In this document: piece by piece, positions 16,662 to 24,519 of the stretch
Layout of the letters: each line of letters begins with the position of its first letter
Position numbering within the stretch: the first letter of the stretch is position 1
NCBI RefSeq assembly: GCF_024637875.1
Contig: NZ_CP102451.1
Location: 1-64,000, forward strand
Direction of reading: 5' to 3'
Length of the DNA: 64,000 bases
Origin: Vagococcus luciliae
GTDB lineage: Bacteria; Bacillota; Bacilli; Lactobacillales; Vagococcaceae
Program-made: the position numbers and the translations under genes
The notes under the pieces: generated by a model
Seen by the model: only the letters and a program-made list of their open reading frames with translations
What the model was told of the DNA's origin: nothing
The model's database searches: none

Positions 16662-18557
16662 TTATTCTGCCGTCTCCCTATCAAAAAAATGTTTACTTGA
16701 GTTAAAATAACGCCTCTCTAAATAATCAGATAACGCTTGGTACGCTTTTAAGCGTAACTTAATTTCCTTATCCATAATAACATATTTTTTCGACAGTAAT
16801 GGTATCTTGACTAGATTTTCTAGTTCTTCAAAGAATTCATTTGCTTCAGATACATAATGCTTACTCCAATTAAGTTCACTTTTACCAGTATCATTGACTT
16901 GCATGATATTAGCTTGGTACCATCGATACTCCAAAAATTTTAACGATAACCGATATTCTCGGTACTCTTCGACTGGAACCTTAACGTCTCCAACTTCAGC
17001 ATCGTCTGCTTGCTGAAATAGGTCCAAAATATCATCTTCATCGTATCGTATTGCTTGTTCTTCTTCGATTTTTTCTTCATTTATTAAATCTTTACTTTCA
17101 CTTATATCTTCTTGTTCTTCAACTAGAGTTTGATCAACAAACTGTTGAAGATAAGCAACACGATCACTTAAGCGATTAACCTCTTTTAATAATCGTCTCA
17201 TCTCATTTTGATAATGGATATTTTCTTCACTTAATTTTTGATTTAATTCTTTTAAATTAGTTAGATCATTTAACATACTTGATGTATCTAGTTCATATTT
17301 ATTATGTTGTTCTTCAAGTTGTTGTTCCATTACTTGACTTTTATCAATCCACTCTTTTAATTTTTTTTCTAATTGCCAATACGATTTTTTTTGTTCTTCC
17401 AACGTTCTTAAGATATTATCTTTTTCAACTGACTCTTGATCTAATTTATTTTTTACTGAATGATTTTCTGCTTTTAATTCATCAATTAATAAATCAGATT
17501 CTGTCTTTTTACTTACTAATTCATCCATTTCAGCTTGCATTTTAAAAGAAGCATTTGATACTAATAGTAACTGTCTTTCTTGTTCCGCAATTTTTTCCTC
17601 AAATTCTTTCGTATCAAGTTGGGCTTGATTGATTAATTGTGCTTTGTCATCTTGTTCTTTTTGATATAGATTTTTTAATGTTGTATTTTCTGTCTCTAAT
17701 TCTGTCACTTTTAGCTGTAAGTCTTTGATTTCATCGACTTGTTTATTTTCAGATATAGTTAATTGCCTGTTTTTTTTTGATGCTTTATTCAACGTTAAAC
17801 TGAGTAGTTTATTGTTATTTTCTAAATCGCTAATTAATTTTTTAGCATGTGCCAATTCATTTGACAGGTTGGAATAATGTTGATGATTTTCGTCATTTTT
17901 AGTTGGATAAATATCTTCTAATCGTTCTTTTTTAGGTAGTATTTTATTATCTTCAAAAGTATCTAAATAACGCAATAAGTCATTATTTTCTTTTTCAATA
18001 ATATCTAGTTGCTCCATTAATGTTTTTTGTTCTTTATCTTGTTCTTTACTCCACTGATTCACTAAATCATCTTGTTCCGCAATTTTTTTTTGTAACGTAT
18101 CAATGATTTTATCTTGATCATCTAAAATATTAAAATTCATTTTATTTGAATCATTTCCCGTCTGAAAAACAGGTTGTACCATGTCACTAGATTCTATAGT
18201 ATTATCTGGGGCAGTCAGTAATTCCTGAACTGCTTTAAAAAAGTGTTTAATTTCAATATCACTTAGTAATGCTGAAACGCTGAAAGATATATACAATTTA
18301 ATAATTCCATTATCATTAATATGATAAAATGCTCTTTCTATTGGATAGATAGATAACACAGCACGCCATCTACGAAAAAAGACAGTTAACCTTTTATCAA
18401 TTTTATAGAAAAAAACAGGGTCGAATAATATTTCTAATTGATTGGTCATAGATCCTGATGGCCGATTTTTTTCTATTACGGTAATTGATTTTTTACGGGG
18501 TTTATTTTTTTCTTTTTTGAACAACCGCATACTAATTTTTCCCTGGTCACTTTTCAT
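16662..18557 (-). CDS. Large coiled-coil protein, family not recognised
   Basis: 631 residues; I cannot assign a family. Three parts are visible: a basic N-terminal segment (RLFKKEKNKPRKKS) leading into a compact, aromatic-rich region to about residue 110; a long Glu/Lys/Gln-rich coiled coil from about 150 to 510 with LEEQ/LKEL heptads; and a C-terminal helical, Tyr-rich region (about 545-631). There is no signal peptide, membrane segment or nucleotide motif, so it is probably cytosolic. The start at 18557 is set by GGAGGT. It lies directly upstream of tex (2-base gap), and a TATAAT sits just after the preceding terminator. A structural or scaffold role is only an inference. Confidence 0.75.
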   Translation of the reverse strand: MKSDQGKISMRLFKKEKNKPRKKSITVIEKNRPSGSMTNQLEILFDPVFFYKIDKRLTVFFRRWRAVLSIYPIERAFYHINDNGIIKLYISFSVSALLSDIEIKHFFKAVQELLTAPDNTIESSDMVQPVFQTGNDSNKMNFNILDDQDKIIDTLQKKIAEQDDLVNQWSKEQDKEQKTLMEQLDIIEKENNDLLRYLDTFEDNKILPKKERLEDIYPTKNDENHQHYSNLSNELAHAKKLISDLENNNKLLSLTLNKASKKNRQLTISENKQVDEIKDLQLKVTELETENTTLKNLYQKEQDDKAQLINQAQLDTKEFEEKIAEQERQLLLVSNASFKMQAEMDELVSKKTESDLLIDELKAENHSVKNKLDQESVEKDNILRTLEEQKKSYWQLEKKLKEWIDKSQVMEQQLEEQHNKYELDTSSMLNDLTNLKELNQKLSEENIHYQNEMRRLLKEVNRLSDRVAYLQQFVDQTLVEEQEDISESKDLINEEKIEEEQAIRYDEDDILDLFQQADDAEVGDVKVPVEEYREYRLSLKFLEYRWYQANIMQVNDTGKSELNWSKHYVSEANEFFEELENLVKIPLLSKKYVIMDKEIKLRLKAYQALSDYLERRYFNSSKHFFDRETAE

Positions 18558-18589
18558 TATATTACCTCCGTTTTTTGTCAACTCGCTTA

Positions 18590-18600
18590 CAATTATACTA
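18590..18600 (-). promoter_or_regulatory. Possible promoter of the coiled-coil/tex operon
   Basis: An exact TATAAT on the minus strand directly follows the T-run of the DUF1149 terminator; its -35 would lie inside that hairpin and no good match is seen. Confidence 0.4.
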
Positions 18601-18631
18601 AAAAAGTGTTGTTAGAGCACAACACTTTTTT
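18600..18631 (-). terminator. Terminator of the DUF1149 gene
   Basis: AAAAAGTGTTGT/ACAACACTTTTT stem with a T-run on the minus strand. Confidence 0.85.
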
Positions 18632-18639
18632 AGACTTAT

Positions 18640-19026
18640 TTAACCTTCTTGAGAAAAGTTAAGTTGTACACCAGGTTTGTCTAACGCAATCTCAGTTACT
18701 TCGTAAGTTAATCGTTCAATCAAAACGAATAAAGGTTGTACCAAAGTATTCACTTCTTCTGAAGTTAAATCCTCAATTTTATCTACTTTTCTACCTACTG
18801 TTTGAACAAATTGAGCGACATCACCACTAATGGCAACATTATCTAATATAATTTTAAATTCAATTCTCAACCCTAAAATCGAGTTATTTTCTGCATCAAT
18901 GTTCATTTCATCTGTAATTTCAAAAGGATTTAAACTTACATTGATAGATGTTTCTTCAGAATGATCTTGAGGTAATGCATCATAATGATATGACTGCACA
19001 AATTCTTGTTGTCTCTTTAATTCCAT
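18640..19026 (-). CDS. DUF1149 family protein
   Basis: 128-residue acidic cytosolic protein of DUF1149, a family found in Lactobacillales and of unknown function. Seen: the N-terminal MELKRQQEFVQSYHYD, a central beta-rich section (IEFKIILDNVAISGDVAQF, about residues 70-90) and the terminal VQLNFSQ. The start at 19026 follows GGAGAG; an upstream in-frame ATG lacks a ribosome site. Monocistronic, ended by its own terminator. The SecB-like look of the beta region suggests possible chaperone kinship, but this is weak. Confidence 0.8.
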   Translation of the reverse strand: MELKRQQEFVQSYHYDALPQDHSEETSINVSLNPFEITDEMNIDAENNSILGLRIEFKIILDNVAISGDVAQFVQTVGRKVDKIEDLTSEEVNTLVQPLFVLIERLTYEVTEIALDKPGVQLNFSQEG

Positions 19027-19166
19027 TTTATTCTCTCCTAAATATGTCACTATTTTAATAAATTCTTTATAGTTATCTACCTTTTACATTCTACACGAAT
19101 TTTTCTTAGATTTAAATCTAAATCTAAGTTTATTTATACATTAATTCAATTAATTGATTAAAAAGC

Positions 19167-19862
19167 CTAGTCTTCATTACTTTCTTCACGCTCTATTGCT
19201 CGATAATTCTGCATTTTTTTACTAAATAGCATACCGTTTGAAGGTGGTGTATAAGTAATAGCATTCGCTCCAGCTTCAATGGTTTCCATAATCGATTCTT
19301 CCGTTGGTCCTCCTGTTGCCATAATAGGAAATAATGGGTATCTTTCTCGAATCATTCGAACAATATGAGCAGTGTGTTTACCACCACTAACATTTAAAAT
19401 CTGAACACCAGCTGCAATCTTTTCATCAATGTCGGTAAATTCCGATGTTATTGTTCCAATAATTGGGATATCAATGGTCTGTGAGATATCATAAATTGTC
19501 TCCTTAGGTGTAGGAGCATTCACAACAACACCTAGAGAACCATTTGCTTCTGCAAACATACTCATATTAACTGAGCGATTTCCTTGAGTTAAACCACCAC
19601 CAACACCCGAAAAAACAGGAACATCTGCTGCTTCAATAATTGCTTTAGTAATCGTTGGATGTGGTGTAAATGGGTAAACAGCTATCACAGCATCCGCATC
19701 AATGTTACGAATAATAGCTATATCAGTTGAATAACAGATTGATTTAATACGTTTCCCATAAATTCTTATTCCCGAACAATTTCGAATGACATTTGGGACA
19801 TGGATTAAATCTTTTCTTAAATTTGTGACAATTTCGGGGGCAATACGTTTTTCTCTATTCAT
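19167..19862 (-). CDS. TIM-barrel protein of unknown function
   Basis: 231 residues. Repeating beta-alpha units with Gly-rich ends (VFSGVGGGLTQGN, IMATGGPTEESI, AGANAITYTPPS) suggest a TIM barrel with a phosphate-binding loop, of the broad kind seen in IMPDH/nitronate monooxygenase relatives. I cannot name the substrate; homologues in this order are often labelled simply hydrolase. The start at 19862 is set by GGAGGAG. It follows the glucosaminidase gene, separated by a 12-bp hairpin. Confidence 0.65.
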   Translation of the reverse strand: MNREKRIAPEIVTNLRKDLIHVPNVIRNCSGIRIYGKRIKSICYSTDIAIIRNIDADAVIAVYPFTPHPTITKAIIEAADVPVFSGVGGGLTQGNRSVNMSMFAEANGSLGVVVNAPTPKETIYDISQTIDIPIIGTITSEFTDIDEKIAAGVQILNVSGGKHTAHIVRMIRERYPLFPIMATGGPTEESIMETIEAGANAITYTPPSNGMLFSKKMQNYRAIEREESNED

Positions 19863-19886
19863 AATTATTTCTCCTCCATAAACAAA

Positions 19887-19916
19887 TTGAACTTTAATCA
19901 AAACATTAAAGTTCAA
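19887..19916 (-). terminator. Perfect 12-bp inverted repeat between glucosaminidase and TIM-barrel genes
   Basis: TTGAACTTTAAT/ATTAAAGTTCAA with a 6-base loop; followed by only a broken T tract on the minus strand, so either a weak terminator or an intercistronic RNA hairpin. Confidence 0.6.
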
Positions 19917-19920
19917 TTTA

Positions 19921-20547
19921 TCAATCATATTGATTTAAATGATGTTCTTTAATGAGAGATATTAACTTATCAGCATACCCTGGATCTGTAGCGTATCCAG
20001 CAACTTGTAAAGCTCTAGCTGCAGTCTGATAATCATCTGCTAATAACACCCCTTGATATAAATAAGGGTCCCAATCAACGCCTTGCACAAACAACAACGT
20101 ATGATCTCTAATACAATCTGACCAACTAGCATATACTTTAAAGTTTGCTTTAATAGTTTCCCATTTGCCATCTTTATACTCTTTTGTTTCAAGTTTTACC
20201 GAATGATCATTGGCACTAAAAGATTTAATACCAAATAAATTATTATATTTGGCACTTAATTCACTTGTTCCCCAATCTGATTCTAAAATAGCTTGAGCTA
20301 AAACAATGCTCGGCATAATACCATGACTAGCTTGCATCTCTTTAGCAACCGGAACAATTTCTTCAATAAAAGCTTGTTTATCTGTAGAATTTGACACATC
20401 TGATTGCGTCATTGGAATGGTATCACTTAATCCTCTTAGACTTAATAAAAAAACAATTAACCCAACCATTAAAAGTAACGAACCTAATACTAAGGGTAAC
20501 GTTACTTTACGTTGATTACCATATCTTCTTGTATATTTTTTCGCCAT
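19921..20547 (-). CDS. Membrane-anchored GH73 N-acetylglucosaminidase
   Basis: Peptidoglycan hydrolase that cuts glycan strands. 208 residues: basic N terminus, one transmembrane helix (about 17-40), then a FlgJ/GH73 domain with the catalytic Glu in LAQAILESDWGTS (about residue 91), YNNLFGIK, and the YASWSDCIRDH and AGYATDPGYADKL motifs. The helix has no obvious cleavage site, so the enzyme is probably tethered outside the membrane. It sits 7 bases after a VanY-like carboxypeptidase gene, together a small wall-remodelling operon. Confidence 0.9.
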   Translation of the reverse strand: MAKKYTRRYGNQRKVTLPLVLGSLLLMVGLIVFLLSLRGLSDTIPMTQSDVSNSTDKQAFIEEIVPVAKEMQASHGIMPSIVLAQAILESDWGTSELSAKYNNLFGIKSFSANDHSVKLETKEYKDGKWETIKANFKVYASWSDCIRDHTLLFVQGVDWDPYLYQGVLLADDYQTAARALQVAGYATDPGYADKLISLIKEHHLNQYD

Positions 20548-20554
20548 AAATTAC

Positions 20555-21298
20555 CTACTTTTTAATCATTTCAACATATTCTTCTAGCGACAAGTTGTGT
20601 TTTTTCATATATAAGGCATTAGCTTTACCGACATAACGAATATGCCATGGCTCATAATTAATACCTGTTATTGACTCTTTGCCTTTTTCATAGCGAACAA
20701 TAAACCCATATTGACAAGCATTTTCTTCAATCCACTTTCCAGCATCTGTATCACCAAATTCCCCTTCTAGCATGTTACCTTTGTTGTACCAATCTTGATC
20801 CAAAATATCAATAGCTAAACCAGTATGATGTTCACTTAGTCCTGGTTCTGTTAAATATTCCATTGCTTTTTTCTTTGCTTCTTCATCAGAAAGGCCTTGT
20901 GCTTTATAGCTTGCAATATCTCGCTCTACAATCGCCGTTTGTTCTGCTACAGATCGATAGCCTGAGATGGTCACTATTTTAAATCCTTTTTTATCAGCTG
21001 CATTCACCATTGCATTAAATGCATCAAAGATACGACTATCAATTTTTTCACCATTAGGTAATTCTTTTAAATTAGTTGGTTCTTTTTCAATCTTATTATC
21101 TTTATTAACTAAAATAAGATCCCAATCTGTTGCATTTCCGGGATATGCCTCATCTGATTTTACTGTAGATTGAACTGGTTCTTTCACCTGATTTGTTTGA
21201 GTTGTTTTTTCTACTGCTTCTTGGTTATCCCCAACTTTAAACCATACTCCCAGTGCAATAAAACAACTGATAATACCGATGAATATCTTTTTAGCCAT
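20555..21298 (-). CDS. VanY-type D-Ala-D-Ala carboxypeptidase (M15B)
   Basis: Zinc carboxypeptidase that trims the terminal D-alanine from peptidoglycan stem peptides. 247 residues: N-terminal membrane anchor (about 4-20), Thr/Glu-rich linker, then the M15B domain with ISGYRSVAEQ, the zinc motif SEHHTGLAIDI (His and Asp ligands) and EPWHIRYVG with the catalytic Glu and third ligand His. The Gly after a charged stretch and lack of a lipobox argue for a tethered enzyme. No other van genes are present, so this is an ordinary wall enzyme and not a resistance cluster. Confidence 0.92.
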   Translation of the reverse strand: MAKKIFIGIISCFIALGVWFKVGDNQEAVEKTTQTNQVKEPVQSTVKSDEAYPGNATDWDLILVNKDNKIEKEPTNLKELPNGEKIDSRIFDAFNAMVNAADKKGFKIVTISGYRSVAEQTAIVERDIASYKAQGLSDEEAKKKAMEYLTEPGLSEHHTGLAIDILDQDWYNKGNMLEGEFGDTDAGKWIEENACQYGFIVRYEKGKESITGINYEPWHIRYVGKANALYMKKHNLSLEEYVEMIKK

Positions 21299-21303
21299 GA
21301 ATA

Positions 21304-21864
21304 CTAGTCATTTCCCTTATGTTGAGTATTTTCTTCTGCATAAGTGTCTGTCAAATTTTCATCTAGCCATTCGATTAAATCAACTTTTGATTCTTCTATT
21401 TGCTGTTGTACAATTCCTGGCATAAAGAATTCTAATATGTCATCATATCCCCATTCACCATAGTTCATCACAACACGTAGAACAACTACATGTTTTTGTG
21501 GGACGTTTAACAATTCTCTATCACTAAAACGCTGTTGGGTAATTAATTCAACTTTTGCTACACCAGATTTAATCCATGTATTAGCAATCACTGTTTTTAA
21601 ACGTTTATATTCGACACTTGCATAATTTCTTTTTTCTGGAAACATAATTGTCTGACTGACAATCTTTTGGATCAACATCCATTCATAGTCAGAAAATAAA
21701 TTTTTAATCTTTTGCATCTTATCATTTGGTAACTGTACTAAACCTTTTTTCCAATCTGACCATATTTCTATAGGTAATTCTAAAATATTTTTACAAAATG
21801 TGTCTTCACTAATAAATTGATCTCTTATACGATCTAACATAATATTAACCATTGCTTGATGCAT
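21304..21864 (-). CDS. Conserved hypothetical protein upstream of vanY-like gene
   Basis: 186 residues, not recognised. Cytosolic by composition: no signal or membrane segment. The N-terminal 65 residues are helical and could hold a cryptic helix-turn-helix (LPIEIWSDWKKGLVQLP with nearby helices), while the C-terminal half is mixed and acidic with the motif NYGEWGYDDILEFFMPG. The start at 21864 is preferred since the upstream ATG touches the GAGG element. It is the first gene of the operon with the carboxypeptidase and glucosaminidase, whose ribosome site overlaps its end, so a regulatory role there is possible but unproven. Confidence 0.6.
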   Translation of the reverse strand: MHQAMVNIMLDRIRDQFISEDTFCKNILELPIEIWSDWKKGLVQLPNDKMQKIKNLFSDYEWMLIQKIVSQTIMFPEKRNYASVEYKRLKTVIANTWIKSGVAKVELITQQRFSDRELLNVPQKHVVVLRVVMNYGEWGYDDILEFFMPGIVQQQIEESKVDLIEWLDENLTDTYAEENTQHKGND

Positions 21865-21986
21865 ACACGTCATCCTCTTTCTTATCTATTAAATCAACTA
21901 AATAATATAATATCTCTTTTCATTCTACTATATTTAATAAAACTTTTGAATCAAATACATCGTTTAACTAGACAAGTTTAGAAAAA

Positions 21987-22949
21987 CTACAACATTTTTT
22001 CATTCATTTGACTAAAGTTTACTTTAATATCAATAAATGTTTGAATTTGTAATAATAATTGATATAATTTCGCACGGTTTTCAAATTCTGTTCGTGATGT
22101 TGGTAATGATTTTGTTTCATACATTTGGAATACTTCTAATACATCTTCTTTTAAAGATAGCGCATTATTGTCTTCAGCATAAGTTTCTGCGATATTTAAT
22201 AGTAACGTTTCTACACTTTCTGCGACATCTTTATCGACATCAATTTGTTTAATTAACTCATTCATATCTTCTAATGTTTCAAATTGACGTAATCTCATAT
22301 CAAAATAACTTAAGTAATACTCATCTTGTGATAGTAACTGATTTTCCATATGACGTTTTGATAATTGCTTTCCCTGTTTAATCGATTTAGATAATCCTTC
22401 AAGTAAAGCATTACATTCATTTTCTACATCTTTTCTATAAAGCATCTCTGAAAACTGCATCAATAATTTTTGGATTGTTTTATCAACTACCTGTTTATTT
22501 TCTTCGATATCTTCTTTTACACTAGGCATATGTAAATTAGCAATAAGTGCTAAGGTCACCCCAATGAACAACAAACCAAATGCATTAAAAACTAACCACG
22601 GGGCCATAGATTTTTCATTTAAAAAATGAGTCATCAGAACTGAATTGATTGGGACAATTTCAGGCATTTTCCATTTACCAGCAATTGGAATATAAAATAA
22701 TAATAGCAAACAATAGGCTAATGGATTATATCCTATTACGTGATACCAGAAATAAGCCATAATTGTTGCTAGCATAAATGCTAACAGCCTACCAATTCCT
22801 ATCTTAACAGATGAACGTTTCGTATTTGTCACACTTAAAATAGCCACAACCCCTGCTGTTGAGGCGTATTTAAACCCCAAATAGCTTGCTAACCAAATCC
22901 CGATAGATGCTGTTAAAGCTGTTTTTATGGTACGTAATCCAATTTTCAT
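21987..22949 (-). CDS. FUSC/aromatic acid exporter family membrane protein
   Basis: 320 residues of the ArAE_1/FUSC type: four to five transmembrane helices in the first 150 residues (beginning MKIGLRTIKTALTAS) and a C-terminal cytosolic helical domain of about 165 residues, as in full-length members from Bacilli. The family is linked by homology to small-molecule or lipid-precursor export, but the substrate is unknown. The start at 22949 follows AGAGGA. It is divergent from a lipoprotein gene and a second, shorter FUSC gene; the 120-base gap holds both promoters. Confidence 0.82.
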   Translation of the reverse strand: MKIGLRTIKTALTASIGIWLASYLGFKYASTAGVVAILSVTNTKRSSVKIGIGRLLAFMLATIMAYFWYHVIGYNPLAYCLLLLFYIPIAGKWKMPEIVPINSVLMTHFLNEKSMAPWLVFNAFGLLFIGVTLALIANLHMPSVKEDIEENKQVVDKTIQKLLMQFSEMLYRKDVENECNALLEGLSKSIKQGKQLSKRHMENQLLSQDEYYLSYFDMRLRQFETLEDMNELIKQIDVDKDVAESVETLLLNIAETYAEDNNALSLKEDVLEVFQMYETKSLPTSRTEFENRAKLYQLLLQIQTFIDIKVNFSQMNEKML

Positions 22950-23070
22950 ATTATTCCTCTTTTCACACTTTATCCTTACTCTATTTAAAGTCAAAATTTG
23001 TTTCCCGTCAAATACTAGAAAAATACTCCTCTTTCGTTTATTATAGGGATATATTGAGGAGGGTTACTCT

Positions 23071-23703
23071 ATGACACGTATTAAACCATTTTTAGTCACA
23101 TTTTTGTTTTTGTTTACTTTAAGTGCGTGCGGTATTACACAAGAATTGGATCAATCAGTCACAGTCACAAAAAACATCAATCAACAACTAAAAGAAGAAA
23201 AAGCAACTATTTCCTCTTTAAATACACTTATTGAAAATTTTTCAACAACCTATGATAAAGATATTCATGAAAAAAAAATAACCAATATTTTAGGTAATGA
23301 AACAAGCAGTCTAAATAAAAGTTATGAAGAACGCGAAAAACTATTATCTACTTTAAAAAAAGATAATAAACTAATTAAGTCCTATAATAAAGAACTAAAA
23401 AGTATTATTTCTAAAAAGGCAGTTGATGTAGACAACACTAAATTAGTGTCAATTCAAGGTAGTTTAGAGATTATCATCAATAACATTGAATCCCTTCAAC
23501 TTTATATTGAAACTAGTTTATCACAAGAAAAAGAATTATATGATGACGTAGCAAACGAGACAGCAGATGCTTTATTCTCTGCTATTGATAGAGCAAATGG
23601 TGCAACTTTAATCGTCACAAATGAAACGTTGCAAAATATTTCGTATACCACTAAATTAATAAATGACTACCAACGTTCCGTTCCGGTAAATCATAATAAA
23701 TAG
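23071..23703 (+). CDS. YkyA-like coiled-coil lipoprotein
   Basis: 210-residue secreted lipoprotein: signal peptide with lipobox LSAC (Cys about residue 20), then a wholly helical, Lys/Glu/Asn-rich domain resembling the YkyA family of putative cell-wall-binding lipoproteins. The function is unknown. GAGGAGGG precedes the ATG. It is 15 bases upstream of a FUSC membrane-protein gene on the same strand, so the two probably work as a pair at the membrane surface. Confidence 0.8.
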   Translation: MTRIKPFLVTFLFLFTLSACGITQELDQSVTVTKNINQQLKEEKATISSLNTLIENFSTTYDKDIHEKKITNILGNETSSLNKSYEEREKLLSTLKKDNKLIKSYNKELKSIISKKAVDVDNTKLVSIQGSLEIIINNIESLQLYIETSLSQEKELYDDVANETADALFSAIDRANGATLIVTNETLQNISYTTKLINDYQRSVPVNHNK

Positions 23704-23718
23704 GAGAATGCTCATCAG

Positions 23719-24324
23719 ATGGTTATTGGAAAATATCGAATTGGCTTACGAACACTTAAAACCTCAATTGCTGTTATGTGCTGCATTATTTTTTTTCACT
23801 TAACACATCGTGGTTCCCCAATGGTAGCCACACTAGCTGCTGTTTTTGCTTTACGTGAGGATATGTCAACTACCATGAGTTTTGGAAAATCAAGAATACT
23901 TGGTAACACCATTGGCGGAATTGCTGGAATTTTATACTATATTTGTTTACTAAAACTCCCTAACCAATCCATTGGGGAAATCTTCCTTGTGCCATTTTTT
24001 GTTTTAGTCACCATCACTGTCTCGACTCGTTTAAAAAATCAAAAAGGAATTATCGGTGGTGTCGCGACATTATTGTTCTTATGCTTCTCTATTCCAAAAA
24101 CTAGTTCTTTCACGTATGCTATCGACCGTGTCATTGATACGTTTATTGGAACGCTATTTGCTATCTTATGGAACTATCTAATTAAATCACCATTAGAAGA
24201 TAAAGAAGAAACCTTAGAAGAAAAGAAAGAAACCTTAGAAGAAAAGAAACAGGAGATTAAAACTTTAGAACAAGAAATTCAAACACTAGAAAAAAACATT
24301 CCACCAGATACCCCATTGGATTAA
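23719..24324 (+). CDS. Short FUSC-type membrane protein with coiled-coil tail
   Basis: 201 residues: an ArAE_1-like half with about four transmembrane helices (start YRIGLRTLKTSIAVM, closely parallel to the opening of the divergent 320-residue protein), followed by a purely coiled-coil tail from about residue 160. The cytosolic domain of full-length members is missing and replaced by a Glu/Lys repeat tail. A 24-base unit encoding EETLEEKK is repeated in tandem at 24205-24250. The gene lies just behind the lipoprotein gene and ends in two terminator hairpins. Confidence 0.78.
   Translation: MVIGKYRIGLRTLKTSIAVMCCIIFFHLTHRGSPMVATLAAVFALREDMSTTMSFGKSRILGNTIGGIAGILYYICLLKLPNQSIGEIFLVPFFVLVTITVSTRLKNQKGIIGGVATLLFLCFSIPKTSSFTYAIDRVIDTFIGTLFAILWNYLIKSPLEDKEETLEEKKETLEEKKQEIKTLEQEIQTLEKNIPPDTPLD
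24202..24252 (+). repeat. Tandem coding repeat in the FUSC tail
   Basis: Two near-identical copies of a 24-base unit (protein EETLEEKK then KETLEEKK), likely slipped-strand duplication that lengthens the coiled coil by whole heptad-like steps. Confidence 0.75.
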
Positions 24325-24341
24325 CGAATAGAAAGTAAAAA

Positions 24342-24417
24342 AGTAGTCTCTTAATTATGAGACTACTTAGACTGTAGACAAAGTATTGATAAATTTCGAT
24401 ACTTCGTCTTTTTTTTT
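24342..24417 (+). terminator. Double terminator after the FUSC/lipoprotein operon
   Basis: First hairpin AGTAGTCTC/GAGACTACT (24342-24367) without a T-run, then GAC-AAGTAT/ATACTT-GTC (24377-24408) followed by nine T. Confidence 0.85.
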
Positions 24418-24446
24418 GGTAAAATAGAGAAACGGAGTGACTATTA

Positions 24447-24476
24447 ATGTTGAAAAAGCAAGACACAAGTAATTAG
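24447..24476 (+). CDS. Possible 9-codon micro-ORF between terminators
   Basis: ATG with CGGAGTG upstream encodes MLKKQDTSN then stop. The region has an extended -10-like TGGTAAAAT just after the preceding T-run, and AAGACA/TGTCTT forms a hairpin over the ORF. It could be chance; listed so that 24418-24517 is not left blank. Confidence 0.2.
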   Translation: MLKKQDTSN

Positions 24477-24491
24477 TTTGTCTTCACTCTG

Positions 24492-24519
24492 AAAGAAGAA
24501 GTACTTGTACTCCTTCTTT
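24492..24519. terminator. Terminator of licT
   Basis: AAAGAAG-AGTAC/GTACT-CTTCTTT stem with flanking A/T, at the licT stop; can act in both directions. Confidence 0.7.

Noticed and set aside
20555-21298. Vancomycin-resistance cluster suggested by VanY similarity
   Set aside because: No vanS/R/H/A/X-type neighbours; the protein fits an ordinary wall carboxypeptidase.
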